Positions 7,982 to 13,454 of a stretch of DNA of 13,454 bases are shown one piece after another. The notes under the pieces were generated by a model. That model saw nothing but the letters and a program-made list of their open reading frames with translations, was not told where the DNA came from and searched no databases. The DNA is from Actinomycetes bacterium. GTDB taxonomy: Bacteria > Actinomycetota > Actinomycetes > Mycobacteriales > Mycobacteriaceae. The DNA is taken from the NCBI GenBank assembly GCA_023415515.1, contig JAEZKH010000198.1, positions 1 through 13,454 of the forward strand, in the 5' to 3' direction. Numbering within the stretch: the first letter of the stretch is position 1; each line of letters opens with the position of its first letter. The translations under genes were made by a program, and so were the position numbers.

Positions 7982-8764
7982 ATGACGAATCCGGGCGAGG
8001 AATCCTCCGAAACGCCAGCATCCGACGCCACCTCGAGCTCGTCGGAGCCGTCGTCCGGAGGGTATGAGGCGCCATCGATCGAGCACTCGCAGCAGCAGGA
8101 CGACCAGTCACCGCCGCAGCCCCCCACGCAGCAGTTCACGCCGCCCTCGGCAGCCACCGAGCAGTTCGTCCCGCCCGCACAGCCGCCGACCGAACAGTTC
8201 GTCCCGCCCGGGTACGCCGCGGGCCCCACCACCTTCGACACGCCCCCGCACGGCTACCAACCGCCGTCCACCGATTTCGGTCAGGCCGGCTTTCCGCCGC
8301 AGACCTACCCGCCCTACCCGCCGCCACCGCCCGGCTATCCGTCGGCAGGCGCGCAGCAATCCGGCTTCCCGCCGCCATACCCCGACCCGTCGGGGCTCAG
8401 CGGCCAGCCCGGATACGGCGCCCAGGCGTATCCCCCGCCGCCGCCGCCGTACGGCGCGACGCCCGGCGGCTATCCACCGCCGCCATCGGCCTATCCGGGG
8501 AAGGGCTATCCCGGTTACGGCGGTGCCTACGGGCAGCCGCAGCCGGAGACCAACCAGCTGGCGATCTGGTCGCTGGTGGCGTCGCTGATCGGAATTCTGT
8601 GCACCCTCGGCTCGCTCGTCGGGATCGGGCTCGGGGTGGTCGCACTCAACCAGATCAAGGAGAAGCGACAGGGTGGCCACGGTCTTGCCGTCGCAGGCAT
8701 CGCCGTCGGCGTCGCGACGTTGATCATCAGCATCATCTGGACGGTGTTCGCGCTCAGCTCGTGA
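7982..8764 (+). CDS. Pro/Tyr-rich membrane protein with a C-terminal DUF4190 domain (Rv1233c-like)
   Basis: 260 residues from the ATG at 7982. Residues 1-45 are Ser/Glu-rich and acidic. Residues 49-76 hold three copies of T-[QE]-QF-[TV]-PP. Residues 80-188 are dense in Pro, Tyr and Gly (PPGY, YPPPP, GYP motifs). The end is a DUF4190 domain with two membrane segments (about 193-223 and 235-257) around the conserved cytoplasmic turn NQIKEKRQGGHGLAVAGIAVG. The long hydrophilic arm probably lies in the cytoplasm or envelope as a disordered scaffold. Function is unknown. The frame is open back to 7826, but that part overlaps the divergent Rv1234-like gene and lacks the compositional character, so the inner ATG with its leaderless-type -10 is preferred. 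It is followed after 1 nt by a smaller paralogue. M. tuberculosis Rv1233c is recalled as shorter (about 198). Confidence 0.88.
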   Translation: MTNPGEESSETPASDATSSSSEPSSGGYEAPSIEHSQQQDDQSPPQPPTQQFTPPSAATEQFVPPAQPPTEQFVPPGYAAGPTTFDTPPHGYQPPSTDFGQAGFPPQTYPPYPPPPPGYPSAGAQQSGFPPPYPDPSGLSGQPGYGAQAYPPPPPPYGATPGGYPPPPSAYPGKGYPGYGGAYGQPQPETNQLAIWSLVASLIGILCTLGSLVGIGLGVVALNQIKEKRQGGHGLAVAGIAVGVATLIISIIWTVFALSS

Positions 8765-8765
8765 C

Positions 8766-9227
8766 ATGACCAACCCGTACGAGCAACCGTTCCGCGGCGG
8801 TGAATATCCGCCGCTGGAGCAGGCTGCCGAGCAGCGGGATCCGTATGCGCCCGTGGACTATCCGACGGGCTACCCGCCGTTGCCGCCGCCGGTGTACCCG
8901 CTGGGCGGCGGCTATCCGCCCCCGCCGCCGTATCCGGGCTATCCGCCATACGACCCGTACCGGCCGGGCAGACCGCCCGGCACCAACGGCAAGGCGATCG
9001 CGTCGTTGGTCACCGCGCTGGGCGGTTTGATGTTCTGTGGGCTGCCCTCGATCGCGGGACTGATCCTCGGCATCATCGCGATGCGCGAATGCAGGCGCAC
9101 GGGCCAGGACGGTTACGGTCTCGCGCTGGCGGGAACGATCGTCGGCGGCGTGGTCGCCGCGCTGTTCCTGCTGTACTTCGTCTTCGTCGTCGGCATCGCC
9201 GCCAGTGGATGGAATTGGGCGCCATAG
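8766..9227 (+). CDS. Second, shorter Pro/Tyr-rich DUF4190 membrane protein
   Basis: 153 residues. The N-terminal 72 residues are rich in Pro, Tyr and Gly (GYPPLPPPVYP, GGGYPPPPPYPGYPPYDPYRPGRPPG). Two membrane segments (about 77-106 and 118-147) flank the turn RECRRTGQDGYGLALAGTIVGG, the DUF4190 pattern shared with the gene just upstream. It begins 1 nt after the stop of that gene (TGACATG), so the two are a tandem, probably cotranscribed pair derived by duplication. Both start MTNP. Function is unknown. It ends 10 nt from the stop of the convergent CoA-ester lyase gene, with no room for a separate terminator. Confidence 0.88.
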   Translation: MTNPYEQPFRGGEYPPLEQAAEQRDPYAPVDYPTGYPPLPPPVYPLGGGYPPPPPYPGYPPYDPYRPGRPPGTNGKAIASLVTALGGLMFCGLPSIAGLILGIIAMRECRRTGQDGYGLALAGTIVGGVVAALFLLYFVFVVGIAASGWNWAP

Positions 9228-9237
9228 GGTTTCGCGG

Positions 9238-10221
9238 CTAGCTCGGCGGTTTGAAGGGCTCGGCCTCTCGGGTCATTCCCGCCGCACGGCCCTTGCCCGC
9301 GATCACCAATGCCATCTTGCGGCTGGCTTCGTCGATCATCTCGTCGCCGAGCATCACCGCACCGCGCGCCCCGCCTGCGCGTGAGGTGTGCCATTCGTAG
9401 GCCTCGAGGATCAGCTCGGCGTGGTCGTAGTCGGCCTGGCGCGGACTGAAAAGCTCGTTGCCCGCCGCGATCTGATCCGGATGCAGCACCCACTTGCCGT
9501 CATAGCCGAGCGCCGCCGAGCGGCCCGCAACTCTGCGGAACCCGTCGACGTCGCGCACCTTGAGATAGGGCCCGTCGATCGCCAGCACGCCGTGCGTGCG
9601 CGCGGCGATGAGGATCCGCATCAGCACATGGTGGTGTGCGTCACCGACGTCGTAGCCCTCGGGTTGCTCGCCCACCTCCAGCGTGCGCATATTGAGGCTG
9701 GCGGCCATGTCCGCGGGTCCGAGCACGAGCGCCTGCACGCGCGGGCCCGCCGCGATCGCGTCGATGTTGGTCAGCCCCTGCGCATTCTCGATCTGTGCCT
9801 CGATGCCGATCCGGCCTGCCTGCAGGCCGTGGGTGGTCTCCAACTGGGTCAACAGCAGATCGAGCGCGGTGATGTGCGAGACGTCGGTGACCTTGGGCAG
9901 CACGATGACGTCCAGCGACGCCCCCGCGGTCGAGACGACCTCGATGGTGTCGGCGTAGGTCCACGGCGTCGTCCAGTCGTTGACCCGCACCCCGCGCAGT
10001 TGCCTCGCCCAGCCGGAGTCGGCCAGCGCCATCGCGACCTGCGTGCGGGCCTCCTCCTTGGCGTCCGGCGCGACGGCGTCCTCCAGATCGAGGAACACCT
10101 CGTCGGCGGACAGCCCCTTCGCCTTCTCGATCATCTTGGCGCTGCTGCCCGGCACGGAAAGGATCGTTCGGCGGGGTCGATACCGGTTTTCCACAACCAC
10201 ACTCTTTACCCTTTGAGTCAT
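9238..10221 (-). CDS. CoA-ester lyase of the HpcH/HpaI aldolase-CitE family (malyl/citramalyl-CoA lyase-like)
   Basis: 327-residue TIM-barrel protein. Motifs seen: RPRRTILSVPGSSAKMIEKAKGLSADEVFLDLEDAV (15-50, CoA contact and acidic pair), VRVNDW (78-83), IVLPKV (106-111), EAQIENAQG (141-149, Glu145 a likely Mg2+ ligand), LGPADMAAS (167-175, Asp171 the other ligand) and the C-terminal GYDGKWVLHPDQI (239-251). The family cleaves or forms 3-hydroxyacyl-CoA esters such as malyl-CoA and citramalyl-CoA, or acts as a thioesterase; the exact substrate cannot be read here. The ATG at 10221 has no Shine-Dalgarno and overlaps the opposite-strand ATG of the MgtE-like gene. GTG codons at 10200 (AAAGGG 8 nt upstream) or 10194 (giving MENRYRPRR) may be the real start. 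I do not recall this gene between Rv1233c and Rv1232c in M. tuberculosis. Confidence 0.88.
   Translation of the reverse strand: MTQRVKSVVVENRYRPRRTILSVPGSSAKMIEKAKGLSADEVFLDLEDAVAPDAKEEARTQVAMALADSGWARQLRGVRVNDWTTPWTYADTIEVVSTAGASLDVIVLPKVTDVSHITALDLLLTQLETTHGLQAGRIGIEAQIENAQGLTNIDAIAAGPRVQALVLGPADMAASLNMRTLEVGEQPEGYDVGDAHHHVLMRILIAARTHGVLAIDGPYLKVRDVDGFRRVAGRSAALGYDGKWVLHPDQIAAGNELFSPRQADYDHAELILEAYEWHTSRAGGARGAVMLGDEMIDEASRKMALVIAGKGRAAGMTREAEPFKPPS
10207..10212 (+). promoter_or_regulatory. -10 element suggesting leaderless transcription of the MgtE-like gene
   Basis: TACCCT (TANNNT) ends 7 nt before the ATG at 10220, the same spacing as for the first DUF4190 gene, and no Shine-Dalgarno is present. 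The element lies inside the 5' end of the opposing lyase gene. No good -35 is seen. Confidence 0.45.
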
Positions 10222-11515
10222 GGCGGCGGTGAACAGGGTCTACGCGGCCCGGCTCGCGGGAATGGTGGTGCTGGGCCCCGACGGGGAGTCCATCGGCCGC
10301 GTCCGCGACGTGGTGGTCAGCATCAGCATCGTCCGCCACCAACCCCGGGTCCTCGGACTCGTCGTCGAGCTTCTCACCCGGCGCCGCATCTTCGTGCCGA
10401 TCGGCCGGGTGACCGCGATCGACCCGAGCGCCGTCACGTTGCTCACCGCCAACGTCTCGCTGCGCAAGTTCTCGCAGCGGCCCGGCGAGGTGCTCGTCCT
10501 GGGCCAGGTGATCGAGACGCGGGTCCGCGTCGACGACCCCGATCTGCCCGAGCTGGCCGGAGTCGACGTCGTCGTCGTCGATCTGGGCATCGAGCAGTCC
10601 AGGACCCGCGACTGGTTGGTCACCAAGGTCGCCGTGCGCCCCCCTGCGCGCCGCCTCGGCCGTCGCCGCAACGTCGACGTCGTCGACTGGCAGCGGGTTC
10701 AGGGCCTGACCCCGTCGGGTCTGGCGATGCCGGGGCAGGGGGTCGCCCAACTGCTGGAGCAGTTCGAAGGGCAGCGACCGATCGAGGTGGCCGAGGCCAT
10801 CCGCGAGTTGCCCGCCAAGCGCCGGTTCGAGGTGGTGCGCGCGCTCGACGACGAGCGGCTCGCCGACGTGCTGCAGGAGCTGCCGGAAGACGAGCAGGCC
10901 AACATGTTGCGGCAGTTGGAGCCGGAGCGCGCCGCCGACGTGCTCGAGGCGATGGACCCCGACGACGCCGCCGACCTGTTGGGCACGATGACCCCGGCCG
11001 ACGCGGAGCTGTTCCTGCGCCGGATGGACCCCGAAGACTCCGAGGACGTGCGGCGCCTGCTGGCCCACTCGCCGGACACCGCCGGCGGCCTGATGACCTC
11101 GGAGCCGGTGGCGATCGCCCCGGACACCACGGTCGCCGAAGCGCTGGCGCGCGTGCGCGACCCCGACCTGACCCCGGCGCTGGCCTCGCTGGTGTTCGTC
11201 GTGCGCCCGCCCACGGCCACCCCGACCGGACGCTATCTGGGCTGTGTGCACCTGCAACGGCTTCTTCGCGAGCCTCCCGCGGCGCTGGTCGGCGGGATCC
11301 TGGACACCGATCTGCCCAGCCTCGGCGCCGACGATCCGCTGACGGCCGTCACCCGCTATTTCGCCGCCTACAACTTGGTCTGCGGTCCTGTGGTCGACGA
11401 CGAGGGCCATCTGCTTGGCGCGGTCTCCGTCGACGACGTCCTGGACCACCTGCTGCCCGATGACTGGCGCGAACGTGAGGAGCCGGATCTGCCCAGCGCC
11501 GAGGTCACCTCATGA
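10220..11515 (+). CDS. Soluble PRC-barrel / MgtE N-terminal / CBS-domain protein (Rv1232c-like)
   Basis: 431 residues, near the roughly 435 recalled for Rv1232c. Two PRC-barrel-like beta regions (about 8-75 and 85-158) precede an MgtE N-domain with repeated helical hairpins (ELPAKRRFEVVRALDDERLADVLQELPEDEQANMLRQLEPERAADVLEAMDPDDAADLL, 197-254). The linker HSPDTAGGLMTSEPVAI (283-299) is the MgtE hallmark, followed by a CBS pair (about 286-410). There is no membrane domain, so it is not itself a channel; the architecture suggests a cytoplasmic Mg2+ or nucleotide sensor, perhaps acting on a membrane partner. The start ATG shares 2 nt with the first ATG of the opposite gene and probably is leaderless. 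It ends in an ATGA overlap with the DUF1003 gene, so that protein is the natural candidate partner. Confidence 0.92.
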   Translation: MAAVNRVYAARLAGMVVLGPDGESIGRVRDVVVSISIVRHQPRVLGLVVELLTRRRIFVPIGRVTAIDPSAVTLLTANVSLRKFSQRPGEVLVLGQVIETRVRVDDPDLPELAGVDVVVVDLGIEQSRTRDWLVTKVAVRPPARRLGRRRNVDVVDWQRVQGLTPSGLAMPGQGVAQLLEQFEGQRPIEVAEAIRELPAKRRFEVVRALDDERLADVLQELPEDEQANMLRQLEPERAADVLEAMDPDDAADLLGTMTPADAELFLRRMDPEDSEDVRRLLAHSPDTAGGLMTSEPVAIAPDTTVAEALARVRDPDLTPALASLVFVVRPPTATPTGRYLGCVHLQRLLREPPAALVGGILDTDLPSLGADDPLTAVTRYFAAYNLVCGPVVDDEGHLLGAVSVDDVLDHLLPDDWREREEPDLPSAEVTS

Positions 11516-12066
11516 GCGATCTGACGTCGCGCCAGCGGCTTGACACGCCGCGCACATCGCGGCGCAGCTTCGCGTTCAACTTCGACGCCGAGGCGGTCGG
11601 GCAGTTCAGCGAGTCCATCGCGCGGTTCCTTGGCACCGGCCGCTATCTGGCATGGCAGACCATGATCGTCATCGTCTGGATAGCGCTGAACCTGTCCGCT
11701 GTGAAGCTGCGCTGGGATCCGTATCCGTTCATCCTGCTCAACCTGGCTTTCTCGACGCAGGCCGCCTACGCGGCGCCGCTGATCCTGCTGGCGCAGAACC
11801 GCCAGGAGAACCGGGACCGGGTCTCGCTGGAAGAAGACCGGCGCCGCGCCGAGCAGACCAAGGCCGACACCGAATATCTGGCCCGCGAGCTGGCCGCGTT
11901 GCGGCTGGCCGTCGGCGAGGTCGCCACGCGCGACTACCTCCGCCGTGAACTCGACGAGATCCGCGAGATGCTGCACGAAATGCGGGCTTCGGATCTGCCC
12001 GAAGCCGCTACGGACGGCTCGGCCAAACCCCACTCCGGTGAGCGTCGCGCCAAAAAGTCGAATTGA
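11512..12066 (+). CDS. DUF1003 membrane protein (Rv1231c-like)
   Basis: 184 residues, against a recalled 180 for Rv1231c. The DUF1003 signature is clear: IARFLGTGRYLAWQT (36-50), a first membrane segment IVIVWIALNLSA (about 52-63), WDPYPFILLNLAFSTQAAYAAPLILLAQNRQENRDR (68-103) carrying the second segment, then an Arg/Glu-rich coiled coil (about 104-160). The tail is basic (RRAKKSN). The N-terminus and coiled coil should be cytoplasmic. Function is not established for the family. Its ATG overlaps the stop of the MgtE-like gene (ATGA), indicating translational coupling and probably a shared role with that CBS-domain protein. Confidence 0.93.
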   Translation: MSDLTSRQRLDTPRTSRRSFAFNFDAEAVGQFSESIARFLGTGRYLAWQTMIVIVWIALNLSAVKLRWDPYPFILLNLAFSTQAAYAAPLILLAQNRQENRDRVSLEEDRRRAEQTKADTEYLARELAALRLAVGEVATRDYLRRELDEIREMLHEMRASDLPEAATDGSAKPHSGERRAKKSN

Positions 12067-12108
12067 TCGAGGTCAGGCATTGTCGTAACGCTGCAGGAAT
12101 CCAGTAGG

Positions 12109-12114
12109 TATGGT
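12109..12114 (+). promoter_or_regulatory. Possible -10 element of the transglycosylase gene
   Basis: TATGGT fits TANNNT and would place a start near 12121, with a leader of about 33 nt before the GTG at 12154. No good -35 is visible at normal spacing. The 87-bp gap after the DUF1003 gene has no clear terminator hairpin, so read-through is also possible. Confidence 0.25.
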
Positions 12115-12153
12115 GACTTGGTTCACAAGGCGGCGCGAACTTAGGACGGTCGA

Positions 12154-13454
12154 GTGCACATAGGGGGAGGAGCCGCGCTGGAGGCGGTGCGGAGCCGCGC
12201 CGCGCGTGCTGTGCGCTCACCCGCGATCGGCATCGCCGCCATCACCCCCCTCGTCTTCGCCGGAGCCGTCGCCGCGTCGCCCGGCTCGGTGTCGCCCGTG
12301 CGGGATTCCGCGGTGACGCCGCTGGCCGCCGTCGCCCCGTCGCCGATCAATCCCGACGGCGCGTCGGTCGTGGCGATCACCAAGACGCCGACGCCGTTCC
12401 GCATCGCGTCGACCGGTGGCATATCCGCGCCACCGCCGTCGGTGGTGGTGAGTTCGCCTGGCTCCCTTCGTATTCCGATGATCGCCTTGAACGCGTACCA
12501 GAACGCCGAACGGATGATGGCTGCGTCGTACCCAGGCTGCGGCATCAGTTGGAACCTGCTCGCAGGCATCGGGCGCATCGAGTCGATGCACGCCAACGGC
12601 GGCTCGACCGACGCGTCCGGATCGGCGGCCAGGCCCATCTACGGGCCCTCGCTGGACGGCACGCTGCCGGGCAACGAGGTGATCGAGTTGAGCCGCAGCG
12701 CAAACCGGGTCACCTACGCCCGCGCGCTCGGACCGATGCAGTTCCTGCCGGGCACATGGTCGCGCTACGCGTCGGACGGCAACGGTGACGGCAAAGCTGA
12801 TGTGCAGAACGTGTTCGACGCAAGCCTGGCCGCCGCGCGCTACCTGTGCAGCGGCGGCCTGAACCTGCGGGACCAGTCGCAGGTGATGGCCGCGATCCTG
12901 CGGTACAACAACTCGATGGCATACGCCCAGAACGTGCTGGGGTGGGCTGCCGCGTACGCGACGGGCGTCGTGCCCGTCGACCTGCCACCGATCACCGGGC
13001 CGATTCCGCCGATCGCCGACGCTCACCTGGACAACTACCAGGGACTGGGGCCCGGGCTGCCGATGAACGCCCTCGGGCTGCCCGCCAACGATCCCCTGGC
13101 CATGATCCCGCTGGTGAATCAAACCCGCACGGACGTGGCAGGCCAGCTCACCGGTTTCGGTCCGCTACCGGGACCCGCGTCGGAAGCGACGCCGTTGGCG
13201 GCGCCGCCCAGCCAGGCGCCGGAGATGCCGTCCTGGATGCCGCCGTGGATGCAGGCGATGCAGCAGCAACAGCAGCCGCAGCCGCAGCAACAACCGATGC
13301 AGAACTGTGCGGTGTTCTGCATCGGCACCAACCCTCCCGCCCCGGTGCAGCCGCAGCTGCCACCGGAAGCGCTGCCCCCCGGTGTCGAATCGCCGCCCGC
13401 GGCGCCACTCGACATCGCTCCTCCCCCGATGCCGGGGCCGCCGCTGGCAGGCCC
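12154..13454 (+). CDS. Secreted lytic transglycosylase-like protein, 3' end outside the window (Rv1230c-like)
   Basis: 433 codons are open from the GTG at 12154 to the right edge. A basic stretch and hydrophobic segment (SRAARAVRSPAIGIAAITPLVFAGAVAAS, about 14-42) look like a signal peptide or anchor. A Pro/Ser/Thr-rich linker leads to an SLT/MltB-type domain with NLLAGIGRIESMHANGG (134-150, catalytic Glu143), ALGPMQFLPGTWSRYASDG (191-209), DGNGDGKAD (208-216, an EF-hand-like Ca2+ loop), NVFDASLAAARYLC and the closing RYNNSMAYAQNVL (250-262). These predict cleavage of peptidoglycan glycan strands outside the membrane. The C-terminal part is Pro/Gln-rich (QQQQQPQPQQQP) with NCAVFC near 383-388. 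The start is supported by AGGA 7 nt upstream and by an in-frame TAG at 12142-12144; a GTG at 12187 is an alternative. Rv1230c is recalled as 411 residues, so this version is longer. Confidence 0.88.
   Translation, partial: MHIGGGAALEAVRSRAARAVRSPAIGIAAITPLVFAGAVAASPGSVSPVRDSAVTPLAAVAPSPINPDGASVVAITKTPTPFRIASTGGISAPPPSVVVSSPGSLRIPMIALNAYQNAERMMAASYPGCGISWNLLAGIGRIESMHANGGSTDASGSAARPIYGPSLDGTLPGNEVIELSRSANRVTYARALGPMQFLPGTWSRYASDGNGDGKADVQNVFDASLAAARYLCSGGLNLRDQSQVMAAILRYNNSMAYAQNVLGWAAAYATGVVPVDLPPITGPIPPIADAHLDNYQGLGPGLPMNALGLPANDPLAMIPLVNQTRTDVAGQLTGFGPLPGPASEATPLAAPPSQAPEMPSWMPPWMQAMQQQQQPQPQQQPMQNCAVFCIGTNPPAPVQPQLPPEALPPGVESPPAAPLDIAPPPMPGPPLAG

Noticed and set aside
9641..11449. 602-codon open frame on the minus strand
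   Set aside because: It is antisense to the MgtE-like gene and out of frame with the lyase; repetitive His/Arg/Gln composition typical of a GC-rich shadow frame.
9388..11463. 691-codon open frame on the plus strand spanning the lyase and MgtE-like genes
   Set aside because: Its translation is Arg/Gly/Pro/Asp-rich low-complexity with no domain, and it is a shadow of two well-supported genes on either strand.
12067..12153. Terminator after the DUF1003 gene
   Set aside because: No stable hairpin or U-tract was seen in the 87-bp gap.

Overview
The window looks like a chromosomal segment of a high-GC, rapidly growing mycobacterium (Mycolicibacterium-type). From memory, its gene order follows the M. 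tuberculosis Rv1240-Rv1230c neighbourhood, read here in the opposite orientation: mdh, corA, sugC-sugB-sugA-lpqY, Rv1234, Rv1233c, Rv1232c, Rv1231c, Rv1230c. Rv numbers are recalled from knowledge of that genome and were not searched. I see no mobile element, tRNA, rRNA or CRISPR array, and no gene-free stretch longer than about 200 bases.

Layout from left to right: a 3'-truncated malate dehydrogenase gene (mdh, minus strand) runs off the left edge. It is divergent from corA (plus strand), a Mg2+/Co2+ channel. corA converges on a minus-strand operon, and a perfect 18-bp inverted repeat lies between the two 3' ends. The minus-strand operon, in transcription order, is an Rv1234-like stress-domain membrane protein gene (possibly a separate unit), lpqY, sugA, sugB, sugC, and a SUFU-domain protein gene. 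lpqY/sugA and sugC/SUFU overlap through GTGA. sugA and sugB are bridged by a possible 19-codon coupling ORF. sugB and sugC are 4 nt apart. LpqY-SugABC is the mycobacterial trehalose-recycling ABC importer.

Right of a 129-bp divergent spacer lie two tandem plus-strand genes for Pro/Tyr/Gly-rich DUF4190 membrane proteins. They converge, with 10 nt between stop codons, on a minus-strand CoA-ester lyase gene of the HpcH/HpaI-CitE family. That gene's first ATG overlaps, on the opposite strand, the ATG of a plus-strand gene for a soluble PRC-barrel/MgtE_N/CBS protein. This last gene overlaps a DUF1003 membrane protein gene by ATGA. A secreted lytic-transglycosylase-like gene (Rv1230c-like) runs off the right edge.

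The common themes are envelope biology (trehalose recycling, peptidoglycan hydrolysis, Pro-rich membrane proteins) and divalent-metal handling (CorA and MgtE-like domains). The parts I think differ from the M. tuberculosis arrangement are the SUFU gene fused translationally to the end of the sug operon, the inserted CoA-ester lyase gene, the poly-proline tail on SugC, and the inverted repeat. I did not find an obvious new defence or mobile system; the best candidates for novelty are these small additions to a conserved locus.
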